From the NCBI GenBank assembly GCA_025093985.1, contig JACAAK010000002.1, forward strand, positions 310,001 to 374,000: a stretch of 64,000 bases of DNA. The letters run 5' to 3'. The stretch is from Calvatia gigantea (Eukaryota > Basidiomycota > Agaricomycetes > Agaricales > Lycoperdaceae). The translations under genes and the position numbers were made by a program. Under the pieces are notes generated by a model. The model had not been told where the DNA came from, did no database searches, and saw only the letters and a list, made by a program, of their open reading frames with translations. Shown here piece by piece: positions 44,221 through 55,303 of the stretch (its first letter is position 1; each line of letters begins with the position of its first letter).

Positions 44221-46313
44221 ATGGTGCAGAGAACAAAAACAGACGGTCCGTCCATACACCTCCCCTCTCTCTCACCAACAACAACTAACCTCAAATATTC
44301 CGATAGGCCCATCACAAGCTGAACAACTCCTCCGCGTAACATCAGGCATCGCAGCCGAACTCATAAAAGCCCACGACTCAAATACTTCTGTATCGCTCAA
44401 CGAAATCCGCGCTCGTATATCCAAAAAATATGGTTTTGGAGGTGTACCGCGGTTGGTGGATATTATCAGTGCCATCCCGGATGAATACAAGAAAGCTTTA
44501 TTGCCCAAGTTGAAGGCGAGGCCTATAAGGACTGCGAGTGGCGTACGTCGTCACGTCGTTCACATTTTTTCCTTAATGTTGATGGAGGTGATGCAGATTG
44601 CGGTTGTAGCGGTTATGTGCAAACCACATCGATGTCCGCATATCGCTATGACTGGGAATATATGCGTGTGAGTTCTACTTCTCTCCCTCTCCATGGTCGT
44701 CTGCAACATCTCTGATCAATATATGCGTCAGATATTGCCCTGGAGGACCTGATTCCGACTTCGATTATAGCACGCAGAGTTATACTGGATATGAACCCAC
44801 GAGTATGCGTGCCATTCGCGCACGGTACGACCCATACGAACAGACGAGAGGTCGTGTAGAGCAGTTGAAGAGTTTGGGACATAGTGTTGACAAGGTACGG
44901 TTCTTCCTGGTCCATGTTGGAGATAATACTGATTTGCCATTGTAGGTGGAGTTTATCATTATGGGTGGCACATTTATGAGTATGCCAGAGGACTACCGAA
45001 ACAAGTTTATCGCCCAACTACATAACGCATTGTCTGGGTACACAGGACTAGATGTAGACGACGCAGTACGGTGCGCTACCCTCCCTCCCCTTATTACCTG
45101 CACCCACCACTAACGAACAACCCAACCAGCCTCTCAGAACAAAGCAAATCTAAAGCCATCGGTATCACCATCGAAACACGCCCAGACTACTGCCTCCGCC
45201 CCCACCTCTCCCAAATGCTCCGCTACGGCTGCACCCGCCTCGAAATCGGCGTCCAATCCGTCTACGAAGACGTCGCCCGCGACTCAAACAGGGGTCACAC
45301 CGTCCGCTGCCGTCTCAGAATCCTTCCACCTCGCCAAAGACGCCGGATTCAAAGTCGTCGCTCACATGATGCCTGACCTACCCAACGTCGGTGTCGAAAG
45401 GGATTTAGAACAGTTTAAAGAGTATTTTGAGAATCCGGCGTTTAGGAGTGATGGATTGAAGATTTATCCGACGTTGGTTATTAGGGGTACGGGGTTGTAT
45501 GAGCTTTGGAGGACGGGGAGGTATAGGAATTATACGCCGAATGTGTTGGTGGATGTTGTTGCAAGGATTTTGGCGCTGGTCCCGCCTTGGACGAGGGTTT
45601 ATCGGGTGCAGAGGTAAGTGTTCTGAGCGTTTGTAAAGAGGCCAGAAGTGATGGTATTGGGTTTCAGAGATATCCCACTCCCACTCGTCACAAGTGGCTG
45701 CGAAAACTCGGGAAATCTACGCGAACTTGCACTGAACAGGATGAAAGACTTTGGTGCCGTATGTCGAGACGTGCGGTTCCGCGAAGTCGGTGTAAGCCCC
45801 CTATTCTCGTTCATGGCAGAGAGCAACCCCTAACCCCTATCGTAGATACACGAGATACATCACAAAGTCCGCCCCTGAATCCGTCGAACTCCTCCGAAGA
45901 GACTACACCGCCAACGGTGGATGGGAAACCTTCCTCTCCTACGAAGACCCCGAAAAAGATATCCTCATCGGCCTCCTCCGCCTAGCGTAAATGTTCCGAC
46001 GAAGGCCACATTCCGTCCTGAACTCGTACGAAAACCAAACCCAAACGGAAGTAATGACGACATCGGTGGTGGATGTTCCATCGTGAGGGAATTACATGTA
46101 TACGGCACAGCTGTCCCGGTACACGGACGCGACCCGACGAGATTCCAGCATCAGGGGTTTGGAACGTTGTTGATGGAGGAGGCGGAGAGGATTGCGAGAG
46201 AGGAACATGAGAGTGTGAAGATTGCTGTGATTTCGGGTGTGGGGACGAGGGATTACTATAGGAAGTTGGGGTATGAGTTGGATGGGCCTTATATGAGTAA
46301 GATGTTGGTGTGA
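44221..46313 (+). CDS. ELP3: Elongator catalytic subunit Elp3 (radical SAM / acetyltransferase), with single-base insertions
   Basis: Eight exons: 44221-44245, 44307-44542, 44597-44667, 44732-44894, 44946-45070, 45130-45613, 45668-45791, 45846-46313. The product has an N-terminal helical part, the radical-SAM cysteine motif (CKPHRCPH…NICVYCPGG), [15 protein letters not shown] and MMPDLPNVG, and a C-terminal GNAT domain ([41 protein letters not shown]). Elp3 modifies wobble uridines in tRNA. Four single-base insertions break the frame: T at 45308 (CGC-T-GCC), C near 45872-45875, G at 45985 and C near 46006. Between them conservation is almost complete. This is either recent decay or sequence error; a housekeeping gene argues for error or for an intact allele elsewhere. 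Confidence 0.88.
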
Positions 46314-46319
46314 GGTGCA

Positions 46320-46630
46320 CGCCGGTGCAGGAGGTTCTGTGTTTATCGTGTTTACTTGATTTATTTACTTTCTTTAATTCCGTGGTGTTGGATTGGTATT
46401 CTGGGAGTAGTCATGCCGATTACTCTCACAGCCTATCTCGGTTACTTATGACCTTGTTTGGCTGTTCAGATTGGCCACTTCCAGAGATACCATTCTGCCC
46501 TTGTCGATTGACCGTGAAAACGACTCCAAATATGTCAATCCGCATACAAGGTAATTAGGAAGGTAGGTAAGCATTTTTGCAAGTAATCTATCAGTCGAGT
46601 TCGTTGCGAGCCTGACAACACCAACACCAC
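46320..46630. other. Convergent 3' intergenic region
   Basis: About 310 bp between the stop of the Elp3 gene and the minus-strand monooxygenase copy. No feature seen. Confidence 0.4.
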
Positions 46631-46635
46631 TAATA

Positions 46636-48560
46636 TCATCAGATCTTCAACTCCATTCCACCTTCGGGTCTCTGAACCGTCCCAGACCTGGTGACAACCC
46701 TCCTCTGCCTTCGCACGTCCAAGGAACGGTGAATCATCCACATCCCTCAGATAATACAACCAGTCGGCCGTTCTATCCACTTCTGTCTGCGAATACTCAT
46801 TCCCGAGATACGTAAACCGATTCCCACCAACATAGCTGAAATTCCAATCCTCGTATCTCGGCTCTTGTACGGTTTCAAGATAATGCAGCGAACTGCCTGA
46901 CCACAGCGCCGTGATTTTGCCAGACCGACTGCCGTTCTTGTACCACGATCGGCAATCCTGCTCCCACACAGTGCGCTTCATGAAGGCATCTTTGTGAGCC
47001 ATGAAGTCCTGGACTGCTTCGAGCTTGGGGGAGAAGCTGTGGATGTTTTCTGTCTGGTAGCGATTGATCATCTTGAGCATATAGTCCGTCTGGGCCTCTA
47101 AATGGGGGTTGAGTCAGTGGCTTCTCTGGGTGGATGGCGTTCAAGGGTACCTACCGAGCACAATCAGGAAAGGGCCGTTTCCAACGGGGCTATTTGGCCC
47201 AGCGAACACAAAGTAGTTGGGAAACCCTGGCGCAGCGAAACCAAGGTAAGTCGTGGGCTCATCCTTCCAAGCCTCCGTCATCGACTGTCCGTTCGACCCA
47301 ATGATTGGGAACCTCGGGAGATAACTCGTATCAAAGCCGGTCGCGCAGATGATGACATCCACAGCGTATTCCTTCCCTTCGTCGCTTAGACATCCCTTCG
47401 CTGTGATTTCCTTCACACCACTCGTGACCACCTCCGTCTTCCGATCGACCAACACCTCAAGGTAACCGACTCCGGGAGTTACCCTCCTGCAGCCTACACC
47501 CCATTTCGGGATGATTTTGTCCTCAAGCCCAGTACCTTTGAGTTTCTCTGCCATAGCTTCTCGCATCTTTTCTGTGACGGCCTTTTGCATAGGGGAGTCC
47601 CTAAGGAAGAGCGGGAACAATGTATGGATACCCGAGTCGAGCTCTCGACGATGATCTTCTAGTTTCTTTGGATCAGAAGCGAAGGCTACTTTTTCTTCGT
47701 CGGTATAGTGACGTTGTTGGAAGTGTTGAGTTGGGAAAACATATGTCGTGCTGCGGTTGAAGTTGACCACTTTTTTGACTTTAGGGAGGATGGCCGGAAG
47801 AAGCTGGATCCCCGAGGAACTGGTGGAGGTGGAAGAGCAATGAACGACCAAACACATTAGGGTTTGAACGAAATGCCGACGTACCCATTACCGATTAACG
47901 CGACGGTTTTGTCTGTGTGGTCGAGGCTTCTATCATAATGTGCAGAACGAAGGATCTTCCCTTTGAATTTGTCTAGCCCGGGGAAGTTAGGTCTTCGGTA
48001 CGCATTTAACATTCCGCATGCGTTGACGAGGAAGTGACACCAGTCTTGAGTGATGTACCCAGTCGCTAGGTCCATAATTTCTACGCTCCATTGACCTTCC
48101 TCCTCGTCCCACTGGGTACCCACGACCATTTGATTGAATTGACAGTACTTCCGGAGTCCGTACTTGTCTGTAAAGCGGGTGAAGTAGTCGTGAATTTCAT
48201 TCGAGCCTACGTAGTTAGAGGACCAGTTTGGGTTGGGTTCGAAAGACCAGACGTAGGCGTGCGCTGCGATATCGAACGCACATCTGTTAGGCGGAATTCT
48301 GGTTAGTCAGACTCTCGATAATTTCGGAACTAAAGGTTATGTACGTACCCTGGATATCTATTCTGGAACCAAGCACCGCCAATGTCCAGGTTCTTTTCAT
48401 AGATCGTCAACTCGAAGTTCTCAAATGAGCGTTGTAGTTGACAAGCGAATACGAGACCGGATGCGCCAGCCCCAGTGACGATGATTTCACCGGTCACTCA
48501 CTGTGGATTGGCTTATCCCACCAAGGAGTAGACATTGTCCTCAAACATCGTGGATTCCGG
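46636..48560 (-). pseudogene. Flavin monooxygenase copy 1 (class B / Baeyer-Villiger type), broken
   Basis: Same four-exon structure as the intact copy 2. FAD motif GAGASGL near 48455, CAFDIAAHAYVW after intron 1, FMO-like motif and GNG before intron 2, ATGFDTSYLP near 47320. Lesions: no ATG at the expected start (CTCGCC in place of ATGCC near 48575); CGA-to-TGA before PVK and one A missing in GTGAAATCATC (near 48490); an extra G (AAG-G-CAG, about 46708) near the C-terminus that changes the last residues. A solo LTR (48587-49103) sits directly upstream and separates the gene from its old promoter. Confidence 0.8.
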
Positions 48561-48581
48561 GTGAGACCGGTACGGCGAGGC

Positions 48582-48586
48582 CTAGC
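48582..48586. other. Target-site duplication CTAGC
   Basis: CTAGC flanks the solo LTR at 48582-48586 and 49104-49108. Confidence 0.8.
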
Positions 48587-49103
48587 TGTTACGTGCACAC
48601 TCACCTCAAGGTTGTTCTTCCCACTGGGCGTCTATACAGACTTCTTCCCAATGATCTAAACTCGGGGTTCTATATATAGAGGGGGTCCACTCAGGGACTT
48701 GTCTCTATATATAAAGCAGTCAAGAAGGAAGGTGAATCCAATAAGCCTTAGTTCAAGCAAGAGGATGGTGGAGGTAAGGGCGTGTAAGCTATTTCAAACT
48801 AGAGAATACAATGAATATCTAACTGGCTACTTATACTAGATAAGTCGGAAGAAAGATAAAGACAAAGGATATGCGCATGTGTTGAACATGCGCCATATAG
48901 GGAGAGGAAATGACCATACTAAGAAAGCAGAGAGCCAAAGGAACCATATCAGGTAGGGAGGGGAATGGTGGCGAGTCTGGATCACAAAAGAGGAAGTGAA
49001 AAGAAGGCAACTAGAGTACAGATAAGGGTGTTTCTAAATAAAGGGGGGACTGTAAAAGGAATGAGTCCATAAGAGGAAAATGCTAGAATAAGAAGTCATA
49101 ACA
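48587..49103. repeat. Solo LTR in the 5' region of monooxygenase copy 1
   Basis: 517 bp, TGTTACGTGC…GTCATAACA, with perfect 5 bp CTAGC duplications. Ends resemble those of the LTR at 54066-54691 (TGTTAC…TAACA) but the bodies differ. It lies about 10 bp upstream of where the start codon of copy 1 should be. Confidence 0.75.
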
Positions 49104-49108
49104 CTAGC

Positions 49109-50170
49109 TGAGCAGCAGGGGTTTTTGTGTTGCCCCGTCACGGAAGTCCAGTTTTTATACTGTCATGTCTGTTGGTATAACAACCAATAATCAGGAATAG
49201 GTCGTCCACGCTCGACGCACCGTGATGTTTGTGGAAGTGTTGATGGATCGTACCCCGGCGTATCACTAGCTCCATGATTTTGCACTTCTTTGGGGGCGTA
49301 AATGGAGGCTTGTGATCTGCGGCGGAACAAAAGCCAACATTGGAGATGCACGGGCATTAGGGGGTATTCCAGGACGGCCTTCTAATGGGCGTTTGGGGTA
49401 CAGTACGATTATGATCCGGGGGAAAGAGATACGCGACCATCTCGGAGGATCCACTTGCGAGTTGGCTGCGAGGCTCTGAACCTTGTTAGGGTCACAAATG
49501 CCAATGTCAATCGGAAGCGTACCTCTGGAGAAAAGTCGTCGAACAAAATTCATAACCCTATTACCTCTATTCCAAGAATTCGCCAAGTTTTTGGAAGCGG
49601 GTTTTGGTTTGTGACAGTCTGTGAATAACGGTGGGAAATGACATCTGTTCCGATTGAAGGGTTTGTAGCGACCCTGGTAGAACTGATTATGGTCGGTGTT
49701 CTAAGTACTGGTAGAATGGCACTGATTGCCGCAGGTGGCAAATGACAACGGGGTCCAGACACGGCCTCGCTACATGCTGTGTGCTCGAATCGACGAACGT
49801 CATACCAAGTCGAGGCCGCTGTAGACGTTGCAGGAATTGTAGTGATCCCAGTCGCCACCTTCCTCAGTGGACCAAGAGGAGAGTCAGAGCGAATTTCATG
49901 CGGGAGAACAGAGACGCGCTCTCAGTGCAATTCGAGTTATTAGTATTGCCACTGGTGCCAACATTGAGAGTTAGTTTAACCCATTTCAATTACTTTTGGT
50001 CTTATCTGTGTTTTACACTGGGTTCCGAGAGAAATAATTCAGTACTCGTCAATTGATTATGATTAGGTCATTGATTAGGTATAGCATACTCGCGTAAAAA
50101 GTTAGGAGGTGATAATTAGCGGTTTCAATTAATCGAGTTCGTTGTGAGCCAGATCACGACTTATGGGTAC
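49109..50170. other. Intergenic: displaced promoter of copy 1 and 3' flank of copy 2
   Basis: 49140-49330 resembles the region upstream of copy 2 (52150-52330), for example TACCCCGGCGTATCACTAG versus TACCCCGGTGTATTGATAG, with a TATA-like CCAGTTTTTATAC. The remainder has only unsupported short ORFs. Confidence 0.45.
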
Positions 50171-50174
50171 ACTG

Positions 50175-52120
50175 TCAGAACTTCAACTCTATTTCCCCTT
50201 CGCCAACCTCGGATCTCTGGATCGTCCCAGACTTGGTGACAACCCTTCTCTGCTTCGCGCGCCCAAGGAACGGTGAATCATCCACATCCCTCAGATAGTA
50301 CGACCAGTCGGCAGTCCTGTCCAACTCTGTTTGCGAATACCCATTCCCGAGATACGCAAACCGATTCCCACCAACGTAACTGAAGTTCCAATCCTCGTAT
50401 CTCGGCTCCCGTACAGTCTCAAGGTAATGCAGCGAGCTGCCTGACCACAGCGCCGTGATTTTGCCGGACCGACTGCCGTTCTTGTACCACGATCGGCAAT
50501 CCTGCTCCCACACAGTGCGCTTCATGAAGGCATCTTTGTGAGCCATGAAGTCCTGGACTGCTTCGAGCTTAGGAGAGAAGCTGTGGATGTTTTCTGTCTG
50601 GTAGCGATTGATCATCTTGAGTATATAGTCCGTCTGGGCCTCTAAATGGGGGTTGAGTCAGTGGCTTCTCTGGGTAGATGGCGTTCAAGAGCACCTACCG
50701 AGTACAATAAGGAAAGGGCCATTTCCAACGGGGCTATTTGGCCCTGCGAACACGAAGTAATTGGGAAATTCTGGCGCAGCGAAACCAAGGTAAGTCGTGG
50801 GCTCATCCTTCCAGGCCTCCGTCATCGACTGTCCGTTCGACCCAACGATTGGGAATCTCGGGAGATAACTCGTATCAAAGCCGGTCGCGCAGATGATCAT
50901 ATCCACAGCGTATTCCTTCCCTTCGTCGCTTAGACATCCCTTCGCTGTGATCTCCTTTACACCACTCGTGACCACCTCCGTCTTCCGATCGACCAACGCC
51001 TCAAGGTAACCGACTCCGGGAGTTACCCTCCTGCAGCCCACACCCCATTTCGGAATGATTTTGTCCTCAAGCCCAGTACCTTTGAGTTTCTCTGCCATAG
51101 CTTCTCGCATCATTTCTGTGACAGCCTTTTGCATAGGGGAGTCCCTAAGAAAGAGCGGGAACAATGTGTGGATACCCGAGTCAAGCTCTCGACGATGATC
51201 TTCTAGTTTCTTTGGATCAGAAGCGAAGGCTGCTTTTTCTTCAGCGGTGTAGTAGCGTTGTTGGAAGCCTTGAGTTGGGAAAACATATGTCGCGTTGCGG
51301 TTGAAGTTAACCACTTTTTTGACTTTAGGGAGGATGGCCGGAAGAAGCTGGATCCCCGAGGAACTGGTGGAGGTGGAATTAGTGAGCAACCGGATACATA
51401 AGGTTGCACGAAAGACCAACGTACCCGTTACCGATCAATGCGACGGTTTTATCCGTTAAGTCAAGGTTTCTGTCATAATTTGCAGAATGAACGATCGTTC
51501 CTTCGAATTTGTCTAATCCGGGAATATTAGGCCATTTCCATGCATTTAATACTCCGCATGCATTGACGAAGAAGTGGCACCAGTCTTGAGTGACGTTCCC
51601 AGTCTCTACGTCCATAATTTCTACGCTCCACTGGCCCTTCTCGTTGTTCCATTCGGCGCGAGAGACCATTCTCTTAAATTGACAGTATTTATGAAGTCCG
51701 TACTTGTCTGTAAAGCGGGTGAAGTAGTCGTGAATTTCATCTGAACCTGCGTAAGTAGAGGACCAGTTGGGGTTGGGTTCGAAGGACCAGACATAGGCAT
51801 GTGCCGCAACGTCGCACGCGCAACTATTGGACGTGGAAGTTTATAAGTCAGCATATTAACGGCTGAAATTTAAAGGAGGAGATATACCCAGGATATTTGT
51901 TCTCGAGCCAGGTACCACCAATGTCTTCGTTCTTGTCGTAGATCGTCAGGTCAAAGTTTTCGAAAGAACGTTGTAGCTTGTAAGCGAATACGAGACCAGA
52001 TGCGCCAGCTCCAGCAACGATGATTTTCACCGGTCGCTCACTGTGGATGGGCTTGTCCCACCAGGGATTGGAAGCGAGGTTCTGAGCAATTGTTGGCTCT
52101 GGGTGAGATCCGTAAGGCAT
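50175..52120 (-). CDS. Flavin monooxygenase copy 2 (class B / Baeyer-Villiger type), intact
   Basis: Exons 51888-52120, 51425-51823, 50699-51363 and 50175-50641 (minus) total 1764 nt, 587 aa, with three 56-64 bp GT-AG introns and no lesion. Domains: N-terminal FAD Rossmann motif IIVAGAGASGL (about residue 35), IGGTWLENKYPGC, W-S-F-E-P-N-P-N-W, the FMO fingerprint KFEGTIVHSANYD, a second (NADPH) Rossmann motif ALIGNGSSGIQ split by intron 2, and ATGFDTSYLP. The family inserts one O2 atom using FAD and NADPH, typically on ketones or heteroatoms; the substrate cannot be told. The TATA-like GTATATAAACT (about 52168-52178) lies ~50 bp upstream of the ATG. It is the only intact member of the tandem set. 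Confidence 0.9.
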
Positions 52121-52159
52121 GGTTGAGTATTCTGGGTGTTAGTGAGGTGCCGTGTTCAC

Positions 52160-52180
52160 GAAGTCCCAGTTTATATACAC
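52160..52180 (-). promoter_or_regulatory. TATA-like box of monooxygenase copy 2
   Basis: TATATAAACTGGG (minus strand) ~45-55 bp before the ATG. CCAGTTTATAT recurs at the same place in copy 3 (57427) and CCAGTTTTTAT in copy 1 (49149). Confidence 0.5.
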
Positions 52181-52859
52181 CTGTGTCTGTTGACGTCGTG
52201 AGCAACAAGCAGAAATTGATTCTCTGCATTGTTAGAACTTTGTAAGCAGAAGATGCTGACGGACCGATTTACCCCGGTGTATTGATAGTTGCGTGGAATT
52301 AGATCTCTTGTATCAGCTCGATGCATACTTCGTTGAGGATACATTGGGGAGTTTGTGACTCATCAAGTTCAAACAAAGCAGACTTGGGGAAGGATGCGTG
52401 ACGATTTCAATGCGGCTTGCTGACTGGACGCTCTAAATTAGTAACGCCCTGATATGATACAAATAAATGTGCGATCCCCAGGGACCTACATTCTGTCGGC
52501 AGGAAATCGGACAGGGGGCTATCAATTTGCAATGTCTAAAGTTGTTATCCCGACTTCAGTTGGGGGTATGCCTCCAAGTAAATATTGTGTATGGAACCGT
52601 AACCCCACACCGAATGGATTCGCTAAAGCTCAAGGATGGGGACCAGTTTGTGAACAAATTGAGGGCGAACAATATCGTGGTCAGGGTTCTGGGGTAGGGC
52701 AGGTAGGGCGGACAGACCAGATACAACTTTGATAAGATTGACGCCCACACCCACAAGGATTTATCATGGTTCCTTGTTGACTCAAATTGAAATCAGCCTG
52801 TGAGTCAACCGCGGTTAAAAAAGGATCAGGCTTACTGAGAAGCTTGTCAATTACACGGA

Positions 52860-53525
52860 GATTAGAACGTAGATGTTCACCCAGCTTACGGTAGGCGAAA
52901 CGTCCGAGGTTCATTTTCCCGCACGAGCGATGCCCAAGTCACAATTTAATGAGCTTTGTGACACAGTGATGGGGCAATCCAATCTCGAACCCCGCATATC
53001 TATCAGCTTAGTCACGGTCTATCAGGAATAACAAGACTACTTGATCACTCACTAATACTCACTAAAAACATGAAAATGATTCCCTGTAAAAATAAAGGAA
53101 CTACTGTAGACAATGTAAACGCAAATTTGACCCCCAAGAAATTAAGTAACCTTCCTCAGTTACTTGTTAAACACACAGGAACTGAGGTAGTCAATTGTCA
53201 GTGGAGGAAAACAATAGTATTCATAGTTAATCATATGGCAAATGCCCACGGAATGACAATAACGTATAACAAAGTCTTATTCAATAGAAGCAAGCATAAA
53301 GCAGAGAATAAGAGAGATGGAGTGGAGTGTGCAATTATTGGAGTGTGGAGATCAGACAGCACCTGGCACTGTAAGGCACCACACATTGAGTGGATGACCT
53401 GCATCCTTTGGTGTGACATCTGAGGGCATGTCACATCATTGTGACTTGGGCATTGCTTGTGCAGGAAAATGAACCTTGAACATTTCACCTACTGTACCCA
53501 GCTACATAGTCATGAGGTACACATA
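52860..53525. repeat. Inverted repeat, ~85 bp arms, ~490 bp spacer
   Basis: The left arm 52860-52945 (…AGGTTCATTTTCCCGC…ATGCCCAAGTCACAAT) is mirrored by 53438-53525 (ATTGTGACTTGGGCAT…GCAGGAAAATGAACCT). The inner 16 bp are perfect; outer mismatches are mostly CG versus CA/TG. The left arm belongs to the monooxygenase upstream region (also seen near 58080-58200), so the right arm is an inverted partial copy. Confidence 0.55.
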
Positions 53526-53529
53526 ATCT

Positions 53530-53930
53530 TCTCACCCATCAATATGACCCTGAGTGTTGGTATAAAGAAAACTACGAGCATAGATTTCAAATCAATTATC
53601 ACTGGAAACATTTTCATCCAGAATTTGACATCCAGTTCAAAACCTCACAAAAGAAGAATATCACCCTGGTTAACAACCTTTGCATCTTGGGGTGACCATG
53701 GTGGTCCCAGTGGTCCCCTTCTTTAGTAACTCTAGTGAAGAGCCAGAGTAAACTTTGTACAGGGAAATTGAGATGTGGCTGCAGTGCAGTTTGGATTAGC
53801 AGTTCATGAGTGCTAACTTTATCAGGAATTATTTGGTCACTTATGGCTTGAGTTTTACATTAGTCAATCAAGCATAAATAGGGCATAATTTTGGTAACAT
53901 GTTTGCACAAAGAAGCTGAGGAGATGGCAG
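53530..53930. other. AT-rich spacer
   Basis: No gene or repeat that I can support. Confidence 0.3.
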
Positions 53931-53934
53931 ATGT

Positions 53935-54065
53935 GTAGTGACTGCACAGTCAATCAAGTTTGTTGTCAGCTAGACCAAGACCAATGGATGACACTATCAC
54001 AACTTCAACTTGGCTTCACCTTTGCCCACCTCAGGTCTCCTGATCGTCCCAGACCTGGTGATAAC
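53935..54065 (-). pseudogene. Monooxygenase 3' fragment (fourth copy), abutting an LTR
   Basis: 131 bp matching the 3' flank and last coding part of copies 2 and 3 (compare 55304-55432: TGTAGTGACTGCACAG versus TGTAGCGACTACACAG). It ends precisely where the LTR at 54066 begins, as expected if a retroelement integrated into the last exon of a fourth monooxygenase gene. Confidence 0.6.
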
Positions 54066-54691
54066 TGTTACATGCGTTACCTTACTTCGCAACCGGGCCT
54101 GGATCGTCTCCACTCAGGGAGAGGTTCAACGCTATGGCCCAGGAGTATTCGACAAGTCTCAATGACTTCTGTGCAGGCTTCGGATCGCTCCCTCGAGTAG
54201 AAGCTCATGCTTGCCTGAGAAGTCCGAGTTAAGTGTCACTGTAGTCCCCAAGGTTGTTAGCCTTGTAGCAGACGAGTGAAGATAAGGAAGCTTGTTACTA
54301 GAATAACCTGAAGTAATACAAAGTACTACTTAAGGTTTATATACTAGCTGCGAATAGGAGATGAGAGATTACGTAGTAAGTAGATATGAGTCAATGAGAA
54401 CTACTACGGGTTAATTGGTAATCTAAGGAATCATAGGGATAGGTGAAATGAATAGAAGAACGAGTACGAGTCATAAGAAGATAGAGTCAGGTAAAGAGAA
54501 GTACGATGGTGGGAAAAGATGAAGGTGAAACAGAAACATAATTCAGAATGAATCATAAGAAGCAAAGATAGAAGTACATGTGATAAATAAATAAAGAACG
54601 GACCGGGGTATACAGAGGAAAGAATGGAAAGTCTGCAAGGAAGGTTAATACGTTAGTTCAGAGAGTCCAGGGGTGTGGTAAGTTTGTAACA
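54066..54691 (-). repeat. LTR (3' LTR of the minus-strand third element)
   Basis: 626 bp, TGTTACATGCG…TTTGTAACA. On its right the minus strand reads GACGGGCTAA|TGTTAC, a purine-rich tract adjoining a 3' LTR. The zinc-knuckle ORF follows at once. Confidence 0.65.
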
Positions 54692-54723
54692 TTAGCCCGT
54701 CTCTAGGTAAATTACTCCGAAAT

Positions 54724-55303
54724 TTATGCGGATAAGACTGAATAGTCCAAAGATACCCCATCGTCGTAATATTTGTCGTCGAAAGCATCACGGGGGTTTT
54801 CCAGGATTTGTTCTTGGAAATGTTGTTTCATATTTTCAATGGCTTGGACGTGGTCGACGTATTTCAGGCAATCTTCTGGTTTGTGTTTTGGGTTGAGAGT
54901 TTCGCAGAGTCGGCAGAAGTATTGGGGGCAGGTCCAGCGGTAATGGCCAGGGTGGGTTTTTCGACAGATGGGGCAAGTGGTATAGACACAGTCACTGGCC
55001 CAGTGACCTACGGCAGGGAGATGGAGTTTGGCACATTTTTCACAAAAGGCCTTCGGGTCGAAGTTCGGGTCGTTCATAGCTCGGGGTTGGGTTGGGGTTC
55101 TTCCTCGTCCTGAGTTAGGACCGAGGGGTTTTTGAATAGGCTTCGGAGGCTCAGAAGTTGGTCCAGTTGGCCCATTAAGTTGTGTATGGCCGTTTCGAAT
55201 CGTTCGGGCGGGATTTGTTCGTCTGGATGGGAGAGATGTGGATGGGGAAGGTACATGCAGTTTGGGGGAGGATTCTCTCGTGGGGGAATCGGCTCGTTGG
55301 TGT
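54724..55303 (-). CDS. Retroelement downstream ORF, zinc-knuckle part
   Basis: Two overlapping minus frames: 55303-55074 (…MYLPHPHLSHPDEQIPPERF…NPEL*) and 55077-54724 (MNDPNFDPKAFCEKC…), sharing ATGA, so the second could arise by -1 shift or reinitiation. The second has repeated CX2C…H…C units (C-EK-C, C-PI-C…H-YRWTC, C-RL-C…C), a nucleic-acid-binding zinc-knuckle type. It sits just upstream of the 3' LTR, downstream of pol in the element's sense. Confidence 0.6.

Noticed and set aside
51621..51854. Minus-strand ORF starting MLTYKLPRP
   Set aside because: It is an out-of-frame reading across intron 1 and exon 2 of monooxygenase copy 2.
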